Origin: Gammaproteobacteria bacterium | Lineage (GTDB): Bacteria > Pseudomonadota > Gammaproteobacteria > UBA6429 > Thiohalophilaceae | Reading direction: 5' to 3' | NCBI GenBank assembly: GCA_029880855.1 | Contig: JAOUNS010000010.1 | Coordinates: 62,001 to 126,000 of the forward strand | Length of the DNA: 64,000 nt | Shown here: positions 17,409 through 27,875 of the stretch, piece by piece | How positions within the stretch are numbered: position 1 is the first letter of the stretch | Layout of the letters: each line of letters begins with the position of its first letter | The notes under the pieces: generated by a model | Seen by the model: the letters and a program-made list of their open reading frames with translations, nothing else | The model's database searches: none | Told to the model about the DNA's origin: nothing | Made by a program: the position numbers and the translations under genes

Positions 17409-18725
17409 CAGTTCAAATTGCACCCAAAATGTGCTGCCTTCACCAACAATACTTTCTACACCGATTTCGCCCTGCATCATTTCAACCAGACCCTTGGTGA
17501 TCACCAAACCGATACCGGTTCCTTCTGTGATGAAGTATTGTTTCAGACGTTCAAACGGGGTAAACAGGCGTTGCATTTCAGCATCAGATAAACCGGGGCC
17601 GGTGTCTTTGATTGTGATGCGCAACTGATTCAAGCCGGGTTCCGTACAATTCAACTCCACCTTGCCCTGTTTGCTGTTGTATTTAATGGCATTTGACAAC
17701 AGATTGAGAAAAACCTGTTTCAGTCGAAGTGGATCAGCCTGTATGACATGCTTGTCATGATATGGGATATGGTTGGTGATTTGAATTGCATGGCTATCTG
17801 CTAACGAATTAGAGAGTGCGATACATTCTTCAATAATGGAATGCAAGTGGCAGGGCTCCATTGATAATTCCAGTTTGCCTGATTCAATTTGTGATAGATT
17901 GAGAATTTCGTTGATTAACCCCAATAAGTGATTCCCGGCATGCAGTATCTCTCGGACATGGGATTTTTGTTCCATATCATCAATTTCCACTTCCAGTAAC
18001 TGGCCAAAGCCCAGAATGGCGTTCATTGGTGTACGCAACTCATGGCTCATGACGGAGAGAAATTCAGATTTTGCACGGCTGGCATTTTCTGCATCTTCTT
18101 TTGCTCGGACCAGTGCCTGTTCGGTTTTGATTCGCAGGTTTAATTCGTCTTCCAAACGTTTGAGCAACAGACGTTGAGTCAGTGTATCGGTTATTTTCAG
18201 GGCGATATCGTTAAATAGTTGTTTATCTTCTGCTGTCCAGTCTCTTTTATGTGTGCACTGATGCATACCCAGCATCCAGGGTTTACCTTCGCGCGGATAA
18301 AGAGCGATTATCATTTGGGTTTTGACGTTGAAGTTTTCGAGCGAGGCCGGCAAGGCATCTGGAGCAAAATCCTGAATATGCGGACCGTTTTCAGCCAGCG
18401 CCTGTTTGAATACTGCGCCTGCAAATTTATCGGTTCGAATTTTCTTGCCGGTGGCAAAGGCCCCGGGAAAATCCACTGTGGTGGCTTCAACCGGCACACT
18501 CCAGTATTTGGCATCTGGATCGCAGGGAAATAATAACCATGCCCGATCTGTATGAAATATTCCCAGTAGTTCCTCCATAAGTTTGGACAAAGTCAGGTCA
18601 AGGTCACTGTTACTCGACAGGACATTAGTCACTCTCAACAGGTTTTCCAGATATTGCTGGTATTGAAACGAGGGAGGGCTGGTTTTTTTCATAACTTGCG
18701 TGAAAGATTGCATCCGCAATAACAT
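17397..18725 (-). CDS. Cytoplasmic GAF-domain sensor histidine kinase
   Basis: 442 residues, no membrane segment. Residues about 25-200 look like a GAF sensor domain ([20 protein letters not shown]; a late DRAWLLFP strand). After a short coiled coil (about 200-228) comes the HisKA domain with [19 protein letters not shown] and then the HATPase domain with N-box [19 protein letters not shown] and [16 protein letters not shown]. No receiver domain and no response regulator gene adjoin it. The kinase core closely resembles that of the hybrid protein at 51.5 kb, suggesting recent paralogy. Convergent with the ThDP operon, it may be unrelated in function. Start could also be Met at 18713 or 18692. 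Confidence 0.88.
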   Translation of the reverse strand: MLLRMQSFTQVMKKTSPPSFQYQQYLENLLRVTNVLSSNSDLDLTLSKLMEELLGIFHTDRAWLLFPCDPDAKYWSVPVEATTVDFPGAFATGKKIRTDKFAGAVFKQALAENGPHIQDFAPDALPASLENFNVKTQMIIALYPREGKPWMLGMHQCTHKRDWTAEDKQLFNDIALKITDTLTQRLLLKRLEDELNLRIKTEQALVRAKEDAENASRAKSEFLSVMSHELRTPMNAILGFGQLLEVEIDDMEQKSHVREILHAGNHLLGLINEILNLSQIESGKLELSMEPCHLHSIIEECIALSNSLADSHAIQITNHIPYHDKHVIQADPLRLKQVFLNLLSNAIKYNSKQGKVELNCTEPGLNQLRITIKDTGPGLSDAEMQRLFTPFERLKQYFITEGTGIGLVITKGLVEMMQGEIGVESIVGEGSTFWVQFELSSG

Positions 18726-19014
18726 GTAAGTAGCAGGGGTATGTATTGCAAAATATTTCCTTGTTTGGAACTATTTGGCAGGTTTGTTATGATATGTGAA
18801 ATTAAAACTATGGCAAGTAATTTTTGTTAATCAGGCTGTTTCTGTTTTTCCATTTTTCAGATTTGCTGTGTAATAACGTCATTTAAATCCGTGATATATT
18901 GAAATTGCAGTCTGATATGTCTGGGGTAAGTGCATATTGGTATATAAGTATATCAAAGCATTATGACAAGCCTGGAATAACCGGAAAAGATATGTAGTGT
19001 TCACCTGCATAAAA

Positions 19015-19233
19015 TCATTCCGGCGCGCCACTGGAAAACTGCCGGGTAATGACCGTCGTGTCGTCAAACATTTGTGTCACTGTGCCTGTCTCATTGTTAC
19101 ATGAAGCACAGGTGATTTTGATTATGTATTGCCAGTCTTGCGGGAGTCTGGTTTCACACTCATCATTCCACAATTGCGTGATATGAAAATTATTACCGCC
19201 ACATTGCGGGCAGGTGCAGTTCATAACAATCAT
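19015..19233 (-). CDS. Small zinc-ribbon-like protein
   Basis: 72-residue protein with two CxxC knuckles, CPQC near residue 8 and CASC near residue 42, spaced as in a zinc ribbon. The intervening segment has strand character (WQYIIKITC). No further domain is present. Such proteins usually bind nucleic acid or other proteins; no function is claimed. It stands alone between the kinase and a long intergenic region. The conserved cysteine pairs are the main support for it being a gene. Confidence 0.6.
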   Translation of the reverse strand: MIVMNCTCPQCGGNNFHITQLWNDECETRLPQDWQYIIKITCASCNNETGTVTQMFDDTTVITRQFSSGAPE

Positions 19234-19870
19234 TCAACTATCCTTTGGTCGTAGTGACCCTGATCATGCGACTGTTCTCATTTTGGGAATGCGTCACCTG
19301 CAATAGCAGCCGGTTGGTCGGGGATTATACCTGAAGCAGGACTGCTGCAGCGTAATGACCGGTAAAAAGAACATTGTAAATTGTACAGACGGTAATACAC
19401 CAGCCCTGATTCGTCCGCGAAACTGACTTGGGTCTTGTAATGACACAATAAAATTACGAATAAATGTTTCAGTGCGGAGTAAGGGTGGACTTATCCGGTG
19501 CAGTTGCCGGTCCCGAAACGATGCTGTGTATGGTGATGATCAGGAGGACGTGTAGGTCATTATAAATGGCAATTCTATTGATTCGAAATAGCCGCTGACC
19601 ACTATAGGAAACGAAGTCGACGCTAAAATGCGCAGGATGTTCATCTCAAGGATTTCAGTCGCCGTGTTGATATCATTTACAGTGTATTGTCACCACAGTC
19701 GTATCATCTGATGCACATTAACCGGCTGAGACCAGTGAGGTCATTGCATGACACAGCATCCATGTCAGCGCATGGATATGCAGCCAAATTCCATCTACAA
19801 TGATACTGCATTACAGCAAAATTGATGCTGTGGGTTACATTGGAAAGCATTTTTCAGGAGCATACCGGAC
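19234..19870. other. 637-base intergenic region upstream of the acetate kinase fusion
   Basis: No coding frame is credible here. One palindrome stands out: ATCCATG (19758-19764), six-base loop TCAGCG, CATGGAT (19771-19777), about 95 bases before the start codon, which could be an operator. The region otherwise shows no terminator, tRNA or riboswitch signature. Confidence 0.4.
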
Positions 19871-21628
19871 GTGATTATTCTTGTACTCAACTGCGGCTCT
19901 TCATCAATAAAATATCAACTCATCGATACCATGCAAGAGATAGCGGTGGAAAAGGGTGTCATCGAACGCCTTGACGCCGGTAAATTTCGCCAACCGCTGG
20001 AAGAACTGCTTGGGCAGTTTAAGGATTACAAAATTGATGCCGTCGGCCACCGTGTGGTGCATGGCGGCAGTCAGTTTTACGATGCCCGACAGATTAACGA
20101 TGAGGTGTCGGCCGCGATCAGGAACTGTATTCCGCTGGCCCCTTTACACAATCCTGCCAACCTGGCCGGTATCGAAGCTGCACAACAATTATTACCTGAT
20201 CTGCCGCAGGTTGCCGTATTTGATACCGCTTTTCATGCGCGCCTGCCTGACAAGTCAGCGACATACGCGATCGACAAGGAACTGGCGGATTCTCATGGTA
20301 TACGCCGGTATGGTTTTCATGGCACCTCCCACGCCCATGTGATGGAAATGACAGCCCGATTTCTTGGACGTCCCGCTAACGAACTGCGTTTGATTAGCTG
20401 TCACCTTGGCAACGGCGCCAGTGTCTGTGCGATAGAATTTGGTCACAGTGTCGACACGAGCATGGGGATGACACCCATGGAAGGCCTGGTGATGGGCACA
20501 CGCGCCGGTGATATTGATGCCGGTGTGGTGTTAAAACTGGCGCGTCAACTGGGAATCGATGCAGCAGAAGAATTGTTAAATAGAAAAAGCGGATTGGCCG
20601 GAATTTCCGGTATCGGCAAAGACCTGCGGGATATAGAACAACAGGCAGCGGCCGGCAATGAACGGGCCCGTCTGGCCATCGCCGTGTTTGCCCAACGGGT
20701 AAGAAAATACATCGGTGCCTACGCCGCAGAAATGGGTGGTGTGGATGCCGTGATCCTCACCGGCGGTATCGGTCAGAACAGTGTCCAAATGCGGCAGCGC
20801 ATACTGCAACGATTTGAGTTTATGGGATTGAGTACCAATGAAGATCTCAATCTGGATGCACAGGTCAGTCATGAACATCCGGTGGTGGATATAAGCCGCC
20901 CACAGGCACGTGTTCGTTCACTGGTGGTTGCCTGTAATGAAGAGCTGTACATCGCCAAAGAAACCGAACGAGTGGTGAAGGGGGCGCACAAGGTCAGCCA
21001 ACCCGGCCCCATACCGATTGCGGTCAGTGCGCGACACGCCCACTTGAATCAGACGGCGCTGGAGGCGTTGTTCGGACCGGGGCATCAACTGACGGTATTA
21101 AAGAATATTTCACAGCCGGGACAATATGCGGCCAAAGAATGTATCTCCCTGATCGGCCCCCGTGGACGTATCGACAAGGTAAGGATACTTGGTCCGTTAC
21201 GAAAAGAAACCCAGGTTGAAATATCCCGCAGTGACGAATTCAAACTGGGTGTGGATGCCCCCATCCGGGATTCAGGTAATGTGCGTGATTCCGCGCCCAT
21301 TGTCCTGGAAGGACCGGCCGGCCGTCTGGAATTGAGCGAAGGTCTGATTTGTGCACGTCGACATATTCATATGTCACCGCAGGATGCTGCTGCCTATGGT
21401 GTAAAAGACAAAGATGAAGTTGAAGTCGCCATCGAAGGCGGGCCGCGAGATCTTGTTTTTGGGGATGTCCTGGTGCGGGTCAAGGATACCTATGTACTGG
21501 AAATGCACATCGATACCGATGAGGCCAACGCCGCCGAACTGGATGGCGGCATGAGTGGTGATCTGATTTACAAGGATGCACCGGCCGGTATTCATGCGGC
21601 CCTTCGCGAAAGACATGTTCGTGACTGA
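19871..21628 (+). CDS. Fused acetate/propionate kinase and PduL-type phosphotransacylase
   Basis: 585 residues with two complete enzymes. Residues 1-365 are acetate kinase: LNCGSSSIKY at the start, GHRVVHGG, RRYGFHGTSHAHV, SCHLGNGASVCAI, MTPMEGLVMGTRAGDID and GGIGQNS. Residues about 375-585 are PduL, a zinc phosphotransacylase unrelated to Pta: VSARHAHLN, a central LEGPAGRLELSEG, ICARRHIHMS and EMHIDTDEANAAEL, with all family zinc-ligand histidines visible. The fusion would turn acyl-CoA plus phosphate into acyl phosphate and then carboxylate with ATP, or activate acetate in reverse. Cytoplasmic; no microcompartment shell genes are present in the window. GTG start with AGGAG ten bases upstream; a single-gene unit followed by a terminator. 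Confidence 0.92.
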   Translation: MIILVLNCGSSSIKYQLIDTMQEIAVEKGVIERLDAGKFRQPLEELLGQFKDYKIDAVGHRVVHGGSQFYDARQINDEVSAAIRNCIPLAPLHNPANLAGIEAAQQLLPDLPQVAVFDTAFHARLPDKSATYAIDKELADSHGIRRYGFHGTSHAHVMEMTARFLGRPANELRLISCHLGNGASVCAIEFGHSVDTSMGMTPMEGLVMGTRAGDIDAGVVLKLARQLGIDAAEELLNRKSGLAGISGIGKDLRDIEQQAAAGNERARLAIAVFAQRVRKYIGAYAAEMGGVDAVILTGGIGQNSVQMRQRILQRFEFMGLSTNEDLNLDAQVSHEHPVVDISRPQARVRSLVVACNEELYIAKETERVVKGAHKVSQPGPIPIAVSARHAHLNQTALEALFGPGHQLTVLKNISQPGQYAAKECISLIGPRGRIDKVRILGPLRKETQVEISRSDEFKLGVDAPIRDSGNVRDSAPIVLEGPAGRLELSEGLICARRHIHMSPQDAAAYGVKDKDEVEVAIEGGPRDLVFGDVLVRVKDTYVLEMHIDTDEANAAELDGGMSGDLIYKDAPAGIHAALRERHVRD

Positions 21629-21729
21629 ACGTATTACAAATGATCAATTATTCTGAAGTTGATCGGCACCACGTTCTGAGCCTAATCCTGTGAGTGTCAG
21701 GCTGAAAACGAGTTGAAACCGGTAATATG

Positions 21730-21749
21730 ACAGGCTGTCGGCCTGTTTT
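21730..21749 (+). terminator. Intrinsic terminator after the kinase-PduL gene
   Basis: ACAGGC (21730-21735), loop TGTCG, GCCTGT (21741-21746), then T-rich sequence. It lies about 100 bases after the stop codon. Confidence 0.65.
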
Positions 21750-21949
21750 ATCTGTAATTTTCCACATACCAAACAAAAAATCGGCACCATTCCCCAATCT
21801 TTAATTTTATGTGGCAAAGTGTGGGCGATACCGCACTTAATAAAGAAAACTGTTAAATATCGGGGTTTATTGCAACCAAATCAGATTAATCGCGTGTTCT
21901 TTTCTGAAGAAACGGTTTTTTGTGTACAGTTGAACAGAAGGAGTATGTG

Positions 21950-23260
21950 ATGCAGATTAAATACGGTACTTATGTCTGGTTTATCCTGGTTCTTGTTTCG
22001 ATCCTCTCCCTGTGGATACCTCTGACCCCGGCTTATAGTATGTCATTCGGCAGTTTTGATCCTCGCGCCATGGCTATGGGGGGGACCGGTGTGTCATCAG
22101 GCACCAGCGCTAATGCGTCACACTATAACCCTGCATTGTTATCAATCGGGCAACGAGAACGTTTATCGCTGGAAATACCGGTATTCACTCTCAGACTGGC
22201 TGATCCGCAAGGGTTGCAGGATGCAATTGATACATATCAGGCGGCGGGCTATGAAACGACGCTGACAACAGCGACCAATACATTTAATACCAGTGGTTCG
22301 ATAGCCGAATTTCAAACCAACGCCTCTGCCATGGTAACGGCATTGCAGAATCTGAAAAACGGTATTATCACCACCTTATCCAACCGTGCCCTTATTGCCG
22401 AAGCCAATCTTGGGGTGGTGATTGCCGCACCGGGTGACACATTTGGATTTTCACTGTACTCGAATGCACGATCTACAGGTGGTGTACGTCTGCTTATTGA
22501 TAATACTGATTTTGCTTTACTGGACAACTTTCTCGCAGAGATGAACAATGTGGTACTTACCGGTATTCCCGATTTGGCAAATCCGATTTATTCCGGCGGA
22601 CAACTGAGTAATGCAGGGCAAACGCTGAATTCATCATTTGATGTGAGAGGGGCGACTGTTGTTGAGACCGGCCTGTCTCTGTCAAAACGTTTCAGATTGT
22701 TCTATCTGCCGGTTTCTATCGGCATTACGCCCAAGAGTGTATCTATTTCGACCTTTGATTACTCAGCCGGTCTTTCCACAGGATCATATTCAACCAGTCA
22801 GGGGAATAAAGATTATACAGACTCAAATTTTGATGTCGGTATAGCCACCCATCTTGGGCGTGGTTTGCGCTTTGGCCTGGTGGGGAAAAATCTGCTGGCA
22901 AAATCCTACACAACCATTCGGGGCAACCCCATTGAGATCAAACCACAGTTTCGTGCCGGCATATCACACCATACCCGTTGGTCAGTCATTGCGGTTGATG
23001 CAGATTTGATCAAAAACGATCCGATAGGTTTCGACGAGCCGACCCGGTTTGTCAGCGCCGGTATTGAACTTAATATCTTCAGAACGGCACAAATTCGCGC
23101 AGGCATTAAAAAGAATCTGGCTGCCACGGTAACTTCGAGTGAAGCGCCTGTCATGTCGGTCGGTGCGGGATTATCTCCCTTTGGTATACATCTCGATTTG
23201 GCCTATGCGGCAAGTCAGAATGACCACGCATTGGCTGTACAACTGGGCTTTCAGTTTTAA
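21950..23260 (+). CDS. TraF/FadL-like outer-membrane barrel protein
   Basis: 436 residues: a signal peptide (to about PAYS, residue 30), then MSFGSFDPRAMAMGGTGVSSG, the glycine-rich opening of the FadL/TraF-type barrel family, with NASHYNPALLS immediately after. Many amphipathic strands follow and the protein ends in LGFQF with terminal Phe, the Bam recognition signal. A helical insert at about 80-150 (AIDTYQAAGYETT...) is typical of the 'conjugal transfer TraF' family, but no conjugation genes are near. Substrate unknown; hydrophobic compound uptake is possible by family analogy. ATG 21950 is preferred to the TTG at 21920 because AAGGAG sits seven bases upstream. Confidence 0.75.
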   Translation: MQIKYGTYVWFILVLVSILSLWIPLTPAYSMSFGSFDPRAMAMGGTGVSSGTSANASHYNPALLSIGQRERLSLEIPVFTLRLADPQGLQDAIDTYQAAGYETTLTTATNTFNTSGSIAEFQTNASAMVTALQNLKNGIITTLSNRALIAEANLGVVIAAPGDTFGFSLYSNARSTGGVRLLIDNTDFALLDNFLAEMNNVVLTGIPDLANPIYSGGQLSNAGQTLNSSFDVRGATVVETGLSLSKRFRLFYLPVSIGITPKSVSISTFDYSAGLSTGSYSTSQGNKDYTDSNFDVGIATHLGRGLRFGLVGKNLLAKSYTTIRGNPIEIKPQFRAGISHHTRWSVIAVDADLIKNDPIGFDEPTRFVSAGIELNIFRTAQIRAGIKKNLAATVTSSEAPVMSVGAGLSPFGIHLDLAYAASQNDHALAVQLGFQF

Positions 23261-23302
23261 TGGGTTGTCCGGACCGGTTTACGACAAACAACGGTATTTA
23301 TT

Positions 23303-23337
23303 CTTGGTCGGTCTGTGACTGTTGTCAGCCGACCAAG
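23303..23337. terminator. Hairpin between convergent genes, probable bidirectional terminator
   Basis: CTTGGTCGG (23303-23311) pairs perfectly with CCGACCAAG (23329-23337), with a 17-base loop. It lies between the ends of the barrel gene and the peptidase gene. Neither side has a strong T-run, so the terminator call is tentative. Confidence 0.45.
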
Positions 23338-23410
23338 GATGAGTTCGTAACTGCCAAGTGCGGGAGCAGCAGATGCCGGAGTTTTCTCAATAACCCGGTT
23401 TGATTATCGA

Positions 23411-24412
23411 TTATCTTATTACGGTCAGGTTGTAGACAGCCAGGCACAGGCCGCGTATGACCTCACTCATGGCCACGAAATCCAGCGTATGAATCACATC
23501 ACCCGCTTGGTGATAATGCGGGTTACGATAAAAGGCTGTATCGGTCACCATAACTGCATTATATCCAAAGCGCTGATAATTCATGTGATCAGAGAAATCG
23601 ACACCGGCCAACAGGGGAGGGGCGGAAAGAGTCTCTACCGGAATTCCGACCTGTTTCATCTGCCCGGCAATGGCTGATTTGAATTTTCGGCCGGAAAAAT
23701 TACTGACCACGGCAATGAAGTTGCCTTTGTCCGGATAAAACCATCGCATAATACCTATCGGGAAGCGCTGAGAGTTTTCCTTGTGGCTGAAAAAACCGAT
23801 CATCTCCAGCGCAATCATCCCAATCACTTCCACTTTGTTATCATGCAGGCTTTTGGCATGGATATAACTGCCCATTAATTCAGTACGGAAAAAGGGCGGC
23901 TCTTCCAGCGTATACGCGACCAGATCAATTCGTATTTTGAGTCTGGATTCGTGTGGTTTTAGCAGTCGGGCCAGTTCCAGCAGACCTGCTATACCACTGG
24001 CATTGTCATCCGCGCCGGCTTGCTCACCAAAGGTGTCATAGTGCGCACCGATGATGAGGCGCGGTGCGTTGACCGGACCCAGACTGACGGTAATATTTTC
24101 AACCCAATCTGTGCCATAGACTTTGTATCTCTGGCGTTGTACTGAATATCCCAGGCTTTTGAATTCAGCGCGAATGAATTTTTCTGCAGCCTCCAGCCCT
24201 TTCGCCTGATCAAAACTGCGCGGGCCGATTTCTTCAGAAAGTACCTTAACGATACGTCTCAGGTTGTGCTTGTCGACAACAGGAGCAGGAACGTAACTTT
24301 GTGCAGGGACGTGTGTTGTGAATAGGAGCAGGCAACAGAATGACAGCAATTTTATGTTGTGCAAAACCTGTATGATTCCATGCGCCGATGACACGTTAAT
24401 CTGGAGTGACAT
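23411..24412 (-). CDS. Exported M28-family zinc metallopeptidase
   Basis: 333 residues with an N-terminal secretion signal (hydrophobic KLLSFCCLLLFTTHVPAQS near 20-40). Zinc-site residues of M28 aminopeptidases are visible: His in IIGAHYDTFG, Asp in GADDNASG, the Glu pair in TLEEPPFFRT, and the late His in RNPHYHQAGD. The fold around ASGIAGLLELARLL is characteristic. Likely a periplasmic aminopeptidase or glutaminyl cyclase-like hydrolase; the substrate is not readable. Its start overlaps the end of the upstream minus-strand gene by 17 bases, so the two are co-expressed. Confidence 0.85.
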   Translation of the reverse strand: MSLQINVSSAHGIIQVLHNIKLLSFCCLLLFTTHVPAQSYVPAPVVDKHNLRRIVKVLSEEIGPRSFDQAKGLEAAEKFIRAEFKSLGYSVQRQRYKVYGTDWVENITVSLGPVNAPRLIIGAHYDTFGEQAGADDNASGIAGLLELARLLKPHESRLKIRIDLVAYTLEEPPFFRTELMGSYIHAKSLHDNKVEVIGMIALEMIGFFSHKENSQRFPIGIMRWFYPDKGNFIAVVSNFSGRKFKSAIAGQMKQVGIPVETLSAPPLLAGVDFSDHMNYQRFGYNAVMVTDTAFYRNPHYHQAGDVIHTLDFVAMSEVIRGLCLAVYNLTVIR

Positions 24413-24986
24413 TATCGATCTCGTGAGACGTTAGAACCCATGGCGCTATTCTGTCACCTCTGTTTAGATTTTCAACCAGACGATGCAGCACTGTTCCCTC
24501 AACCAGAGTCACATCGTCGGCGGCAACATAGAATGTTTCAGTCGTAAGAGAATCAACAGATTCGGCTTCAATGCAATACAGCTTATAACGTTCTGTCGGC
24601 GGCTTTTCAGCAGTCGAAAACTTCTGAATTTCTGCGTCTGTCGCCACGCGAAAGCCGGCCCAGTGAAACACATCCGGCAAATCAGAATAGCTGCAATTGT
24701 TGAAATATAATTCGATATAATGCGAATACAGAAGATCCAGCCCGCCGATTATCAATAAATCGGGCGGAGAAAAGCGCATAACCTTGAAGTCCGCTGCCTG
24801 TATTTCATTTGCTCGCGTCAGGGCTTTATCACCTGTACTCTTTGCTGCCGTCTTAAACGAATCGTTGCTGATCTGCTTAAGTTTTTCAATATCAAAAGTT
24901 TTTGGTTTGCGTAAATATTTTTCGATTAGGAATCCTGCAAGCCCAATAAACAGACCAAAAATGATGGAAGTGATAATCAGTGTCAT
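24396..24986 (-). CDS. Membrane-anchored protein of unknown function
   Basis: 196 residues: one N-terminal membrane helix (LIITSIIFGLFIGLAGFLI, 3-21) followed by KYLRKPK, which predicts the rest is cytoplasmic. The soluble part has no motif I recognise; it contains an LLIIGGLDLLYSHYIELYF helix and strand-rich stretches such as YKLYCIEAESV and TFYVAADDVTLVEG. It is first in a two-gene unit with the M28 peptidase, overlapping it by 17 bases. Confidence 0.65.
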   Translation of the reverse strand: MTLIITSIIFGLFIGLAGFLIEKYLRKPKTFDIEKLKQISNDSFKTAAKSTGDKALTRANEIQAADFKVMRFSPPDLLIIGGLDLLYSHYIELYFNNCSYSDLPDVFHWAGFRVATDAEIQKFSTAEKPPTERYKLYCIEAESVDSLTTETFYVAADDVTLVEGTVLHRLVENLNRGDRIAPWVLTSHEIDNVTPD

Positions 24987-25156
24987 TGCAACAAACCTGA
25001 GTAAATTTTGGGTGCATTCAGAATATGACAGACACCCAACATGATTTTGCTTTGGAAACCAGTATAGGAAAAATATTCAGGTTTTTCTCCACCGGTATCG
25101 CCTGAAAACAAGACCGGGGTAATAATCCTGTAAAACAGCGGGAAGAGATGCGGTGC

Positions 25157-26645
<1,489 letters not shown>

Positions 26646-26670
26646 AATGAATCTTTTTTCAATTGCAGTG

Positions 26671-26735
26671 TATATCGCAGAGAACGTCGAGACACAGAGC
26701 ACGCGGAGTTATAATCTCGCGTACTCTGCGTTATA
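26671..26735. repeat. Palindromic intergenic repeat, degenerate CTCTGCG copy
   Basis: TATATCGCAGAGA at the left and TACTCTGCGTTATA at the right form an inverted repeat over about 65 bases, and the left arm continues GAACGTCGAGACACAGAG. The sequence is a degenerate relative of the longer element at 27725-27867. Located between yffB and dapD. Confidence 0.6.
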
Positions 26736-26781
26736 TCAGTCACTTCAGCATTGAACTGTGATAAATGTGGCTGATTGAATC

Positions 26782-27603
26782 TTAAATATCACGCAGCAGT
26801 TCGTTGATGCCGACTTTTGAACGTGTCTTTTCATCCACCTGCTTGACGATGACGGCGCAGTAGAGGCTGTATTTGCCGTCACTGGAGGGCAGGTTGCCGG
26901 AGACGACGACAGAACCGGCCGGGATGCGACCATAGGTGATCTCGTCAGTCATGCGGTTGTAGATGCGGGTGCTTTGGCCGATGTAGACGCCCATGGAGAT
27001 CACCGAGCCTTCTTCGACGATCACGCCTTCCACCACTTCGGAACGGGCGCCGATGAAGCAGTTGTCTTCAATGATGGTGGGGGCGGCCTGCAGGGGCTCC
27101 AGTACACCACCGATACCCACACCGCCGGAGAGGTGGACGTTTTTGCCGATCTGGGCACAGGAACCGACCGTGGCCCAGGTATCCACCATGGTGCCGGAGT
27201 CCACATAGGCGCCGATGTTGACATAAGAGGGCATCAATACCACGCCGGAGGCGATATGGGCGCCCTTGCGTACAGTAGCGGGGGGGACAACACGCACACC
27301 GGAGGCGCGGAAGTCACGGGAGTTGTAATCGGCATACTTGGCGGGCACCTTGTCGAAATAGTTGGTGAAACCGCCTTTCATGAAAATGTTGTCTTCAATA
27401 CGGAAAGAGAGCAGCACGGCTTTTTTCAGCCATTCATTCACGACCCAGTCACCGTCCTTCTTCTCGGCCACACGGGCCTCGCCCTTGTCCAGCAGATTAA
27501 GGGCCTCATCGACGGCTTCCTTCACCATGGTGTCCGCACTGCGCGGGGTGATTTCGGCACGGTTTTCAAAGGCATCTTCAATAATCTTTTTAATATCACT
27601 CAT
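26782..27603 (-). CDS. dapD: 2,3,4,5-tetrahydropyridine-2,6-dicarboxylate N-succinyltransferase
   Basis: 273-residue left-handed beta-helix acyltransferase that succinylates tetrahydrodipicolinate with succinyl-CoA. The hexapeptide-repeat region runs from about 105 to 230 ([55 protein letters not shown]) and the N-terminal helical domain has the usual [13 protein letters not shown] opening. Length matches E. coli (274). It is isolated from its DAP neighbours by palindromic repeats on both sides. Confidence 0.97.
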   Translation of the reverse strand: MSDIKKIIEDAFENRAEITPRSADTMVKEAVDEALNLLDKGEARVAEKKDGDWVVNEWLKKAVLLSFRIEDNIFMKGGFTNYFDKVPAKYADYNSRDFRASGVRVVPPATVRKGAHIASGVVLMPSYVNIGAYVDSGTMVDTWATVGSCAQIGKNVHLSGGVGIGGVLEPLQAAPTIIEDNCFIGARSEVVEGVIVEEGSVISMGVYIGQSTRIYNRMTDEITYGRIPAGSVVVSGNLPSSDGKYSLYCAVIVKQVDEKTRSKVGINELLRDI

Positions 27604-27724
27604 TTACAAACTCCAATCGGGATGGACAGTGAACAGGGAAAAACAGGAAGCGGCATTGTATAAAAGGGACTGAGCCAATGCCAGCCCTGGGAGAGTTCCG
27701 GGCCTCAATCGGGGGGAAAGATCC

Positions 27725-27867
27725 AACGCAGAGGCGCGGAGACGCAGAGAAGAAATTTTTATTAGTTTCGAGTACAAAATAACCCTATGTTATTATTGGT
27801 AATGCTCAGGCATTACTCATCACATCCTTAAAAACAATAAACTCTGTGTCCTCTGCGCCTCTGCGTT
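27725..27867. repeat. 143-base palindromic intergenic repeat with CTCTGCG-type terminal inverted repeats
   Basis: The left end AACGCAGAGGCGCGGAGACG... (27725-27749) is nearly the exact reverse complement of the right end (27842-27867, finishing CTCTGCGCCTCTGCGTT). Between the arms is AT-rich DNA with a second perfect hairpin, GTAATGC-TCAG-GCATTAC (27799-27816). The structure is MITE-like or REP-like; no open frame is inside. It sits between dapD and dapC, which are otherwise co-directional. Confidence 0.8.
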
Positions 27868-27875
27868 AAAGATCT

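Noticed and set aside
21950-23260. Integrative conjugative element suggested by a TraF-like protein
   Set aside because: No other transfer genes, relaxase, integrase or flanking repeats were seen; the TraF name comes from a broad barrel family.
26974-27663. 229-residue open frame on the plus strand opposite dapD
   Set aside because: Antisense shadow of the dapD hexapeptide repeats; it is Gly/His/Asp-rich from reverse reading and has no ribosome site.
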